Assembly (NCBI GenBank): GCA_964595955.1
Contig: CAZQSF010000021.1
Coordinates: forward strand, 1 to 48,560
Origin: JAJDFU01 sp964595955
GTDB lineage: Bacteria; Bacteroidota; Bacteroidia; Chitinophagales; Saprospiraceae
Length of the DNA: 48,560 nucleotides
Reading direction: 5' to 3'
Positions 1 through 7,234 of this stretch are shown here, one piece after another (the stretch's first letter is position 1; the number at the start of each line of letters is the position of its first letter). Made by a program: the position numbers and the translations under genes. The notes under the pieces are model-generated. The model saw only the letters and a list, made by a program, of their open reading frames with translations. It was not told the DNA's origin and made no database searches.

Positions 1-225
1 GCCTTCCTGCATCGCAACCGGGAGATCATCGAGGAGATCCTGGGTAAGGCCAGAAAGAAAATGGTACCCCGCCGCCGGCTCGACCGGATGGGCTTCCGCT
101 ATTCCTACATCACCGGGCTGTATTTCAATAAGGAAGGTAAAATGTACCGCAACGTTTACAACTACGCCTATATGGAATTCAGCGACCAGGAGGTCCTCAT
201 CGTCAGGCGGCGTTCGTCAGCCTGA
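1..225 (+). CDS. C-terminal end of an unrecognised protein (partial)
   Basis: An open frame enters from the left edge and ends in TGA at 223-225, giving 74 visible residues. The stretch is basic and aromatic: it has a KARKKM-PRRR cluster near residues 17-26 and then many Tyr residues (YSYITGLYF, YRNVYNYAYMEF). I do not recognise the family. The base composition matches the neighbouring coding DNA and the frame is uninterrupted, so it is probably a real gene end. The start lies outside the window. Confidence 0.5.
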   Translation, partial: AFLHRNREIIEEILGKARKKMVPRRRLDRMGFRYSYITGLYFNKEGKMYRNVYNYAYMEFSDQEVLIVRRRSSA

Positions 226-300
226 CCCCTAACCCCTTTTGCAACCCAATAGCCGAATGGGCTGTATTTCGTTTAAATGCCTGTAGATCAGTATTATATC

Positions 301-330
301 CGTTTACAAACGTTTACAAACGTTTACAAA
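301..330. repeat. Three tandem 10-bp direct repeats upstream of ssb
   Basis: The decamer CGTTTACAAA occurs three times in a row with no spacer. Related but imperfect units follow (CGCAATTAAA, CGTTTATTAT, to 350). The period is about one helical turn, so the copies lie on the same face of the DNA. They sit about 120 bp before the first ssb start. This suits an operator or a protein-bending site, which is inference. Confidence 0.7.
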
Positions 331-451
331 CGCAATTAAACGTTTATTATACGACTAGCTCCTCTCCTCCCCCACATCTTTGCAACGGGTCGAATAAACG
401 ACTCGATCTCGCAAACTTTCGATTATCGCGTAACCCTAAAAATTCTGGATC

Positions 452-787
452 ATGAACAACGTGCGCAATTCCGTACAACTCATTGGCAACCTGGGCCGGG
501 AGGTGCAATACAAACGCCTGGACAACGGCAGCTCCCTGGCTCGCGTCAGCCTCGCTACCCGGGACGTATTCCGCAACGCTCAAGGCGAAAAGGTGGTGAA
601 CGTGCAATGGCATCAGCTCGTGGGCTGGGGCAAAACGGCCGAAACCATGCACAAGCTGCTGCAAAAAGGCCAGGAGATAGCCGTCAAAGGTAAACTCGCC
701 CAGCACAGTTACACCGACCGCGAGGGCCGCAAGCGCTTCCGCTCCGAAGTGGTCGTCAACGAATTTCTGCTGATGAACCGATCGTAA
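452..787 (+). CDS. ssb: Short single-stranded DNA-binding protein (first of two)
   Basis: A 111-residue protein made almost entirely of one SSB-type OB fold, which would bind single-stranded DNA during replication, recombination or uptake. It opens with MNNVRNSVQLIGNLGRE and contains the conserved WHQLVGWGKTAE segment and the KGQEIAVKGKL and SYTDREGRKRF strands. SSBs of the main replicative type usually run 140-180 residues and end in an acidic DDDIPF-like tip that recruits partners. This one stops at FLLMNRS, with no linker and no tip. The next gene, 84 bp downstream on the same strand, is a paralogue, so the two are probably co-transcribed. It is likely an accessory SSB rather than the housekeeping one. 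Confidence 0.9.
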   Translation: MNNVRNSVQLIGNLGREVQYKRLDNGSSLARVSLATRDVFRNAQGEKVVNVQWHQLVGWGKTAETMHKLLQKGQEIAVKGKLAQHSYTDREGRKRFRSEVVVNEFLLMNRS

Positions 788-871
788 ACCTCCGCTAAAC
801 CAATATTCTATTTTCCCTCCCCATTGGCGTATGGCCAGGGGACGGACCAAACCCTCAAAAACCTTTTCATC

Positions 872-1222
872 ATGAACAACCTGAGAAATTCCGTATTGCT
901 GATCGGCAACCTGGGCCAGGATCCCGAACTCCGCACCCTCGACAGCGGCAAGCAAGTCGCCAACGTCAGCCTGGCCACCAACGAGACCTACCGCAACCAA
1001 AACGGCGACAAGGTCACCTCCACCGAATGGCACCGCCTGGTCGGCTGGGGCAAGACGGCCGAGCTCATGGGCAGCCTTCTCGCCAAAGGCAAGGAAGTGG
1101 CCGTGCGCGGCAAGATCACCTACCGCTCCTACGAGGACAAGGAGGGCATCAAGCGATACCTGTCCGAGATCGTCGTCCAGGAGTTCGTCCTGCTGGGTCC
1201 CAATCCCAATGGTGGCAATTAG
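872..1222 (+). CDS. ssb: Short single-stranded DNA-binding protein (second of two)
   Basis: A 116-residue OB-fold SSB paralogous to the gene just upstream. Matching blocks are MNNLRNSVLLIGNLGQDPE, WHRLVGWGKTAELM, KGKEVAVRGKITYRSY and EIVVQEFVLLG. The ATG at 872 is chosen because it aligns exactly with the start of the paralogue. An in-frame upstream extension to 824 adds residues not seen in SSBs. The protein ends in a Gly/Asn-rich GPNPNGGN and lacks the acidic partner-binding tip. A strong hairpin follows at 1256-1280, which closes the unit. The pair probably arose by tandem duplication. Confidence 0.9.
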   Translation: MNNLRNSVLLIGNLGQDPELRTLDSGKQVANVSLATNETYRNQNGDKVTSTEWHRLVGWGKTAELMGSLLAKGKEVAVRGKITYRSYEDKEGIKRYLSEIVVQEFVLLGPNPNGGN

Positions 1223-1255
1223 GCCAAGCCGAGTATCCTAGGCCGGCAAACAAAA

Positions 1256-1287
1256 AGCCCATGCGGAATCCGCATGGGCTAATTTCT
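1256..1287. terminator. Bidirectional rho-independent terminator
   Basis: A perfect 11-bp stem (1256-1266 with 1270-1280, loop AAT) is preceded by a run of A and followed by AATTTCTT. It lies between the convergent second ssb gene and the thiolase gene, so it can serve both strands. Confidence 0.8.
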
Positions 1288-1309
1288 TGTGCCGTCATGG
1301 CCACGCGAA

Positions 1310-2482
1310 CTAGTTCAACAGCTCGTAGATCCCCGCAATGCCTTGTCCGCCGCCTACGCAGGCCGTCACCATGCCGTATTTCTGCTTGCGGCGGCGCATC
1401 TCGTTGAACAGCTGGGTCGAAAGCTTGGCACCCGTGCAGCCCAGCGGATGGCCCAGCGCAATAGCCCCGCCGTTGACGTTTACGATCTCCGGGTCCAGAC
1501 CGGCTTCCTGAATGACCGCCAGCGACTGGGTGGCGAAAGCCTCGTTGAGCTCCACTTGTTCGATATCACCCAGTTTCATATCGGCCTGCCGGAGCGCCTT
1601 GGGGATAGCGGCCACCGGACCGATGCCCATGTGCAGGGGATCCACACCGGCCACCGCCGAGGTCACCAGCCGGGCAATGGGCTCCAAGTTGAGTTCCTTG
1701 ACGACGGCTTCGCTCACCACCAGCACGAAGGCCGCTCCGTCGGAGGTCTGGGAGGAGTTGCCGGCCGTGACCACACCGCCCTGGGCAAAGACCGGACGCA
1801 GCTTGGCCAGCGTCTTGAGGTTGGTATCGCGGCGCACGCCTTCGTCCGTATCCACCGTATGTTCGCTCTCCACGCGCCGGTTGTCCTTTACAAATACATC
1901 TTTGACCGTCACCGGCACGATCTCGTCTTCGAACTTGCCCTCGTCGATGGCCTGGGCCGCCCGGGTGTGGGAGCGCAGTGCAAATTCGTCGGCCTTTTCT
2001 CGGCTTATGTTGTACTTGCTTGCTACCGCCTCGGCCGTAATACCCATGCTCACCAGGTAGTTGGGTGTGTCCTTGGCTACCTGGTAGCTGGGGGCCATCT
2101 TGTAGCCCGTCATGGGGATCATGCTCATGCTCTCTGTGCCGCCGGCCAGGAAGATGTGCCCCATACCGGCACGGATCTTGGCCGTTGCCATGGCGATGGT
2201 CTCCAGCCCGGAGGCGCAGTAGCGGTTTACCGTCACCCCCGGCACGTCCTTGCCCAGGGCCCGCAGCGAGATCTGCCGCCCGATCTGGAAACCCTGCTCG
2301 CCTTCGGGATTGGCACAGCCCACGATCACGTCGTCTACGCGATGGGGGTCCAGCTCCGGCACCTGGCTCATGAGATGCTTGACCACCTCCACCGCTAGAT
2401 CGTCTGACCGAAAATTCCGAAATCCGCCTTTCTTGGCTTTCCCCACCGCCGAGCGGTAAGCCTTGATGATGTATGCGTCCAT
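1310..2482 (-). CDS. fadA: Acetyl-CoA acyltransferase (3-ketoacyl-CoA thiolase)
   Basis: A 390-residue thiolase that would cleave 3-ketoacyl-CoA with CoA in fatty-acid beta-oxidation. The length is typical. The nucleophile is Cys89 in VNRYCASGLE. The C-terminal catalytic pair is His345 in GGAIALGHPLG and Cys375 in CVGGGQGIAG. NEAFA is also present. It starts MDAYIIKAYRSAVGKAKKGG. It is the last gene of a leftward unit whose first gene encodes the dehydrogenase/hydratase, an arrangement like FadN-FadA of Firmicutes and many Bacteroidota. Its 5' side carries repeats shared with the inserted four-helix-bundle gene. A biosynthetic acetyl-CoA acetyltransferase is the alternative, but the neighbour favours degradation. 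Confidence 0.93.
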   Translation of the reverse strand: MDAYIIKAYRSAVGKAKKGGFRNFRSDDLAVEVVKHLMSQVPELDPHRVDDVIVGCANPEGEQGFQIGRQISLRALGKDVPGVTVNRYCASGLETIAMATAKIRAGMGHIFLAGGTESMSMIPMTGYKMAPSYQVAKDTPNYLVSMGITAEAVASKYNISREKADEFALRSHTRAAQAIDEGKFEDEIVPVTVKDVFVKDNRRVESEHTVDTDEGVRRDTNLKTLAKLRPVFAQGGVVTAGNSSQTSDGAAFVLVVSEAVVKELNLEPIARLVTSAVAGVDPLHMGIGPVAAIPKALRQADMKLGDIEQVELNEAFATQSLAVIQEAGLDPEIVNVNGGAIALGHPLGCTGAKLSTQLFNEMRRRKQKYGMVTACVGGGQGIAGIYELLN

Positions 2483-2496
2483 TTTGGTTGGTATTT

Positions 2497-2960
2497 GGTA
2501 GTTGGTAGCGGGTAGTTAGATCAATGGAGAACCCTTCTATCAACTCAAAGTCTGTTTTTCAATGAGTAAATCCTTTTCTGAATAGAATGCAACTCGTCGA
2601 GTATAGGTTGAGTATCATCTTCGTGAATCAATCCCAAACGTTGGGACAACAACAGTTGAGTTTCCAGTTCATTTCCAAAGGCTAGGGCGATTCCCAGAAA
2701 ATGCTTAAACTCTCCATCTGAATTTCTTCCTGCCCCTTCCGCTATATTGCTAGGAACGGAAACGGCCGACCTCCTTATCTGATTAACCAAATTAAACCGT
2801 TCGGTTTTAGGATAGCGTGAAGTGAGTTCGTAAACGGCCACTGCAAGATCCATAGCGGCATTCCAGACGTCCAGTTTCCGAAAATCATGCATCGCGGGCT
2901 CATTTTTTGCCTTCGCTGATCCCAAAAAATCCAACTACCAACTACCCTGTACTAACTACC
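2497..2960. repeat. Inverted repeats flanking the four-helix-bundle gene
   Basis: GGTAGTTGGTAG at 2497-2508 is the exact complement of CTACCAACTACC at 2935-2946, and GGTAGTTAG at 2511-2519 matches CTAACTACC at 2952-2960. The arms sit just outside the 348-bp gene at 2545-2892 and could fold it into a stem-loop. This marks the gene as a discrete insert between the two beta-oxidation genes. Confidence 0.7.
2545..2892 (-). CDS. Four-helix-bundle protein (S23/IVS-like family)
   Basis: A 115-residue, mostly helical protein of the family first seen in intervening sequences of 23S rRNA genes. The recognisable core is DFRKLDVWNAAMDLAVAVYE, then RFNLVNQIRRSAVSVPSNIAEGAGR and a final heptad-like EELHSIQKRIYSLKNRL-type helix. 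I start at the ATG at 2892 (MHDFRKLDVW), the usual start of this family, rather than at 2934. Its cellular role is not established. Inverted repeats lie on both sides and it sits between two genes of one pathway with the same orientation, so it was probably inserted there. Base composition is lower in GC than in the flanking genes. Confidence 0.85.
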   Translation of the reverse strand: MHDFRKLDVWNAAMDLAVAVYELTSRYPKTERFNLVNQIRRSAVSVPSNIAEGAGRNSDGEFKHFLGIALAFGNELETQLLLSQRLGLIHEDDTQPILDELHSIQKRIYSLKNRL

Positions 2961-2965
2961 TGCTA

Positions 2966-5356
2966 CTAGTTCCTTAACGGCTTATTCGTCTGCAGCATGT
3001 GCTGGATGCGCTCCAGGGTCTTTTGTTCGCCGCAGAGGCTGAGGAAGGCCTCGCGTTCGAGGTCCAGGAGGTATTGCTCGCTCACCCGCTGCTCGCCGGT
3101 GAGGTCGCCGCCGCAGAGCACCCAGGCCACCTTCTTGGCGATGGTGATGTCGTGCTCGGTGGCGTAGTTGCCCAGCCGGAGTTCGTTGGCAGCAATGTAG
3201 AGGGCGGCCAGGCCGGTGCGGCCCAGCACCAGCACATCTTCGCGCGGGATGGGTTGGGTGTAGCCCTCGGCCAGCTCCAGTACCTTCTGCTTGGCCTCGG
3301 CGATGTTGCGATCCTTGTTGACCACCACCTCATCCTTGGCGTTGAGGTAACCGTAGCCATAGGCTTCGTGGGCCGAGGTCGCCACGGAGGCCATGGCGAT
3401 GGTCTTGAAGCGCTCGATCAGAGTGGGGATCTGCACCTCGCCTTCCTTGAACTCGTCGGAGGCGCGCACGGCAAACTCCTTGGTGCCGGCCCCGCCGGGG
3501 ATGAGCCCTACGCCTACTTCCACCAGCCCGATGTAGGATTCGGCTGCCGCCTGGGCCGAATCGCAGTGCATGATCGTTTCGCAGCCGCCGCCGAAGACAT
3601 AGCCCTGCGTGGCCGCCACCACCGGAATGGCCGAATAACGACAGCGCATGGTCGTCTGCTGGAAGAGGTTGACGGCCCTGTTAAGCTGGTCGAACTCCTG
3701 CTGGTAGGCCATCATGGCGATCATCATCAGGTTGGCCCCTACGGTGAAGTTGGTCGCGTTGTTGCCGATGACCAGCCCCTGCCAGTCGCCCTGCTCGGCC
3801 AGTTCGATGCTCTCGTTGATGCCGCGCAGCACCCCCTCGCCGATGGCATTATGGGCGCTGGTGAACTCCAGGCAGAGTACCCCGTCGCCGATGTCGTGCA
3901 GAATGGTCTCGCTGGTTTGGTGTACGGGTGCCCGGTCGCGGTAATTGTCCAGGATGATGAATTCCTCCGAGCCCGGGATGGTCTGGTAGGTCTGGAAAGG
4001 GATGTCGTAGTACTTGCGCACGCCCCCTTCCCGCTTGTAGAAGGCGGTATGGCCGGCGTTCAGCATCTCCTGCACCCAGGGGGCTACCGTTTCGCCCTGC
4101 TCGCGGGCCATGGTCAGCCCCTTCTCGATGCCGATGGCATCCCAGTATTCGAAGGGCCCCATTTCCCAGGCAAAGCCGGCACGCAGGGCGTCGTCTATGC
4201 TGTAGAGGGTGTCGGTGATCTCGGGAATGCGATTGGACACGTAGGCAAACAGCCCCAGCAGGGAGCGGCGCACCAGTTCGCCGCCCTTGTCGTCGGCATC
4301 GAAAACGGCCTGTACGCGCTTTTCCAGGTCGTCGATCTGCTTGGCCGTCTTCAGGCTGGGCAGGTCTGTTTTGGGTGCCTGCTCGTACTCCAGGGTATCC
4401 AGGTTGAGTGCCAGAATGATGCGCTTACCCTTGTCGTCCTTCTCGCCGGTGCGCTTGTAGAAGCCCTGGCCGGTCTTGTTGCCCAGGTAGTTGTTGTCCA
4501 GCAGCCATTGCAGGTACTTGGGGATCTCGAAGGCGCCCGCCTGCTCGTCTTCCGGGCAGTTTTCCTTGATGCCCTGGATCACCTTGGCGGCCGTGTCGTG
4601 GCCCACCAGATCGCCCAGGCGGAAGGTGCCCGTCTTGGGCCGCCCGATGGCCGGGCCCGTCAGCTTGTCCACCGCCGTGATGGGCAGGCCGATCTCGGTG
4701 GTGAGCTGATAGATCTTGGCCATGGCATACACGCCCACCCGGTTGGCGATGAAGGCCGGCGTGTCCTTGCACAGCACCGTCTGCTTGCCCAGGTACACGT
4801 CGCCGTAGTGCATGAAGAAGTCCACCACCTCCGGGTCGGTCTCCGGCGTGGGGATCACCTCCAACAGGCGCAGGTAACGCGGCGGGTTGAAAAAGTGGGT
4901 GCCGCAAAAGTGCTTGCGGAAGTCTTCGCTGCGCCCGTCCAACATGAGGTGTATGGGAATGCCCGAGGTGTTGGAGGTGACCAGGCTGCCCGGCTTGCGG
5001 TGCTTGTCCACCTGCTCAAAGATCTGTTTTTTGATGTCCAGTCGCTCTACCACCACCTCGATCACCCAGTCGCAGTCGGCGATCTTTTCGAAATCGTCCT
5101 CGAAGTTGCCGGTGGTGATGCGCGAAGCAAAGGACTTGTCGTACAGGGGCGCGGGCTTGGATTTCATGGCGCTTTTCAGCGCTTCATTGACTATGCGGTT
5201 GCGGGCAGCGGGCTTGTCCTTGTCCTCTGCAGGAAGGTCGCGCGGCACAATGTCCAGCATGAGCACCTGCAGACCGATATTGGCAAAATGGCAGGCAATG
5301 CCGGATCCCATCACACCGGATCCGAGCACAGCTACTTTCGAAATTCTTCGACTCAT
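2966..5356 (-). CDS. fadN: 3-hydroxyacyl-CoA dehydrogenase / enoyl-CoA hydratase
   Basis: A 796-residue bifunctional beta-oxidation enzyme that would hydrate enoyl-CoA and oxidise the 3-hydroxyacyl-CoA with NAD. The order is dehydrogenase first: a Rossmann fold at about residues 6-195 (VAVLGSGVMGSGIA, HFFNPPRYLRLLEVIPTP), the 3HCDH C-terminal region to about 300 (GRPKTGTFRLGDLVGHD), and a crotonase-type domain at about 480-720 (GNNATNFTVGANLMM, GGGCETIMHCD, GLIPGGAGTKEF). This is the FadN order, the reverse of E. coli FadB/FadJ, and the length fits FadN. It is first in the leftward unit, with a well-formed Bacteroidota promoter about 50 bp upstream, and the thiolase is downstream. The symbol rests on architecture only. 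Confidence 0.93.
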   Translation of the reverse strand: MSRRISKVAVLGSGVMGSGIACHFANIGLQVLMLDIVPRDLPAEDKDKPAARNRIVNEALKSAMKSKPAPLYDKSFASRITTGNFEDDFEKIADCDWVIEVVVERLDIKKQIFEQVDKHRKPGSLVTSNTSGIPIHLMLDGRSEDFRKHFCGTHFFNPPRYLRLLEVIPTPETDPEVVDFFMHYGDVYLGKQTVLCKDTPAFIANRVGVYAMAKIYQLTTEIGLPITAVDKLTGPAIGRPKTGTFRLGDLVGHDTAAKVIQGIKENCPEDEQAGAFEIPKYLQWLLDNNYLGNKTGQGFYKRTGEKDDKGKRIILALNLDTLEYEQAPKTDLPSLKTAKQIDDLEKRVQAVFDADDKGGELVRRSLLGLFAYVSNRIPEITDTLYSIDDALRAGFAWEMGPFEYWDAIGIEKGLTMAREQGETVAPWVQEMLNAGHTAFYKREGGVRKYYDIPFQTYQTIPGSEEFIILDNYRDRAPVHQTSETILHDIGDGVLCLEFTSAHNAIGEGVLRGINESIELAEQGDWQGLVIGNNATNFTVGANLMMIAMMAYQQEFDQLNRAVNLFQQTTMRCRYSAIPVVAATQGYVFGGGCETIMHCDSAQAAAESYIGLVEVGVGLIPGGAGTKEFAVRASDEFKEGEVQIPTLIERFKTIAMASVATSAHEAYGYGYLNAKDEVVVNKDRNIAEAKQKVLELAEGYTQPIPREDVLVLGRTGLAALYIAANELRLGNYATEHDITIAKKVAWVLCGGDLTGEQRVSEQYLLDLEREAFLSLCGEQKTLERIQHMLQTNKPLRN

Positions 5357-5411
5357 GGAAATTAGGTTGTAGCGGTTTGGGCAATACGCTTTTTAGCGAA
5401 AATTCGCTAAA

Positions 5412-5441
5412 CAAAGGTACAAATTCCGGCCTATCCAACAA
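5412..5441 (-). promoter_or_regulatory. Bacteroidota-type promoter for the beta-oxidation operon
   Basis: On the minus strand a -7 box TACCTTTG (5419-5412) lies 19 nt after a TTG (5441-5439), matching the Bacteroidota TTG-N19-TAnnTTTG pattern. The predicted transcript start is near 5405, about 50 nt before the fadN start at 5356. Confidence 0.6.
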
Positions 5442-5504
5442 CAGCAAATTTTACGCCATGAGCCGGAAAACCCATCCGCCCTTGTTTTGGTAGCCCGACC
5501 ATTT

Positions 5505-5530
5505 TTCAATCTAAAATTTGTTCGATTGAA
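5505..5530. promoter_or_regulatory. Inverted repeat in the fadN-exbB divergent region
   Basis: TTCAATC (5505-5511) and GATTGAA (5524-5530) form a 7-bp inverted repeat with a 12-nt spacer, in the shared upstream region of two divergent operons. It could be an operator, for example for a fatty-acid-responsive regulator. Only the symmetry is seen. Confidence 0.3.
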
Positions 5531-5590
5531 AGCGGTAGCTGTAATTTGGGAACCGATCGGACGTTTATACAGCTAGCTAACACCCAACAT

Positions 5591-6277
5591 ATGACACACC
5601 ATACCCTTTTGCTTTTTCAGGTAACGGATATTGAGCGCACCACCGAATCCCAAAGTCTGTTCGACATCATTGCCGAGGGGGGCCTTTTGGGCATTATCAT
5701 CGTACTGGTGCTCATTGTTCTCAGCGTGATCGCGCTCTACATTTTCATCGAGCGCTACCTCACCATCAAGCGAGCCAGCAAAGTGGACGAGACCTTCATG
5801 ACCAATATCCGGGCCAGCGTCTCATCCGGCAACATCCAGGGTGCACGCGCGCTCTGCCAGAGCACCGACAGCCCCGTAGCCCGCATGGTGGAAAAGGGCC
5901 TGCTGCGCATCGGCAAGCCCCTGCGCGACATCGACGCCTCCATCGAGAATGTGGGCAACCTGGAGATCTTCAAGCTGGAAAAAGGCCTGTCCACCCTGGC
6001 CAGCATCGCCGGGGCCGCCCCCATGATCGGCTTTTTCGGCACGGTGACGGGTATGATCCTGGCCTTTTACCAGATGGCTACCCAGCAGAACGTGACCCCT
6101 ACCCTGCTGGCCGGCGGCATCTACCAGGCCCTCATCACCACGGCCTTCGGCCTGTTTGTCGGCATCCTGGCCTTCATCGGCTACAACGTCCTGGTGGCCA
6201 ATATCGACAAGGTCGTTTTCAAAATGGAGCGCTCCACTGTGGAGTTTATGGACCTGCTCCAGGAGCCGACCAATTGA
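5591..6277 (+). CDS. exbB: MotA/TolQ/ExbB family proton channel protein
   Basis: A 228-residue inner-membrane protein that, with ExbD, would use proton flow to energise TonB. Three membrane segments are visible: about residues 31-54 (LLGIIIVLVLIVLSVIALYI), about 132-158 (IAGAAPMIGFFGTVTGMILAF) and about 168-196 (GIYQALITTAFGLFVGILAFIG). The large cytoplasmic loop between the first two is typical. The conserved GTVTGM block and the AL-TTA-GL block of the third helix are present. I start at the ATG at 5591 (MTHHTLLLFQ); the in-frame start at 5546 adds 15 residues of no clear role. Two ExbD genes and tonB follow on the same strand. Confidence 0.92.
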   Translation: MTHHTLLLFQVTDIERTTESQSLFDIIAEGGLLGIIIVLVLIVLSVIALYIFIERYLTIKRASKVDETFMTNIRASVSSGNIQGARALCQSTDSPVARMVEKGLLRIGKPLRDIDASIENVGNLEIFKLEKGLSTLASIAGAAPMIGFFGTVTGMILAFYQMATQQNVTPTLLAGGIYQALITTAFGLFVGILAFIGYNVLVANIDKVVFKMERSTVEFMDLLQEPTN

Positions 6278-6349
6278 TTTTCTGCTGCCGGTCTTGAGGC
6301 TGCCATCCTTTTTTTTATCCATCGCTAATCGTAGTTCGCAAATAGAATC

Positions 6350-6751
6350 ATGGGTTTAAAACGGCGAAGCAAAGTCAGCGCGGAGTTCAGCATGTCGTCC
6401 CTGACGGACATCATCTTCTTGCTCCTCATCTTTTTCATGCTCACCTCTTCCCTGGTGCGGGTCAATGCCTTTGACCTGCCGGAATCCGACAGCAAGACGG
6501 TAGCGGCGCAGTCGGTGGTGGTCACGATCCGCAAGGACGGCACCCACCTGGTGAACGACAAGGAAGTCAGCCCCGGCCGGGTTAGCATGGCCATTCGCTC
6601 GGTGACGGCCTCCAGCCCGGTCAATCGGGAAAATACCACCGTGACCATTGCCGCCGAAAAGGGCACGCCTTTCGACTACGTGCTCAACGTGATGAAAACG
6701 GCCAACAGCCTTCGAATGAAAGCCATTCTCGCCACCCAGCCCAAATCCTGA
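6350..6751 (+). CDS. exbD: Biopolymer transporter ExbD/TolR (first copy)
   Basis: A 133-residue protein with a short cytoplasmic N-terminus, one membrane helix and a periplasmic domain. Asp20 in SSLTDIIFLLLIFFMLTSSL is the proton-carrying residue of the family. The periplasmic part (residues about 40-133) ends in the usual TP-DYVLNVMKTANSLRMKAI-type block. It lies 72 bp after exbB and 7 bp before a second exbD. Its first roughly 30 codons are nearly identical in DNA to those of the second copy, while the rest diverges strongly. Confidence 0.92.
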   Translation: MGLKRRSKVSAEFSMSSLTDIIFLLLIFFMLTSSLVRVNAFDLPESDSKTVAAQSVVVTIRKDGTHLVNDKEVSPGRVSMAIRSVTASSPVNRENTTVTIAAEKGTPFDYVLNVMKTANSLRMKAILATQPKS

Positions 6752-6758
6752 TCGACCT

Positions 6759-7163
6759 ATGGGACTCACCAAACGGAGCAAAGTCAGCGCGGAGTTCAGC
6801 ATGTCGTCCCTGACGGACATCATCTTCCTGCTGCTCATCTTTTTCATGCTCACCTCTTCCCTGGTGGCACCGAACGCCCTAAACCTCAAACTGCCCAGCA
6901 GTTCTTCCCAGCGGGTGGTAAGTACCGACCGGCTGGATCGGGTATCGATTTCCGCCTCCGGGGAGTTCTTTCTCAACAGCCGCCAGTTCAGCCTGCGAAA
7001 CCTGGAGCGCGAACTGGCCCGCAAGGCGCGAAGCCGTTCCGACCGGCTCAATATCACCATTAACCCGGCGCTCGGAACGCCTACGGAACACGTGGTAGCC
7101 GTAATGGAACTGGCCATGCGCTACGACATCAACGGCATTCTGGCCACCGGCGAAGGGCGTTAA
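6759..7163 (+). CDS. exbD: Biopolymer transporter ExbD/TolR (second copy)
   Basis: A 134-residue ExbD-like protein. The N-terminal membrane segment is the same as in the first copy, again with Asp20 in SSLTDIIFL, but the periplasmic domain differs (LKLPSSSSQRVVSTDRL, then TPTEHVVAVMELAMRYDING). Two ExbD proteins with one ExbB suggest a heteromeric stator, as seen in other Bacteroidota loci with paired ExbD genes. It starts 7 bp after the previous stop, so it is surely in the same operon. tonB follows 71 bp later. Confidence 0.92.
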   Translation: MGLTKRSKVSAEFSMSSLTDIIFLLLIFFMLTSSLVAPNALNLKLPSSSSQRVVSTDRLDRVSISASGEFFLNSRQFSLRNLERELARKARSRSDRLNITINPALGTPTEHVVAVMELAMRYDINGILATGEGR

Positions 7164-7234
7164 AAAATCACTAAGCTGGATTTTCGGCGAACGAAAGTCC
7201 TTCGAGGATCAGTTTACATTAAAAAACAGGCATT

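Noticed and set aside
301..350. CRISPR array
   Set aside because: The three 10-bp units are contiguous with no spacers, and no cas gene is visible.
2999..5365. 788-codon frame on the plus strand across fadN
   Set aside because: It is the complement of a clear beta-oxidation gene; the long open frame follows from GC-rich codon usage on the other strand.
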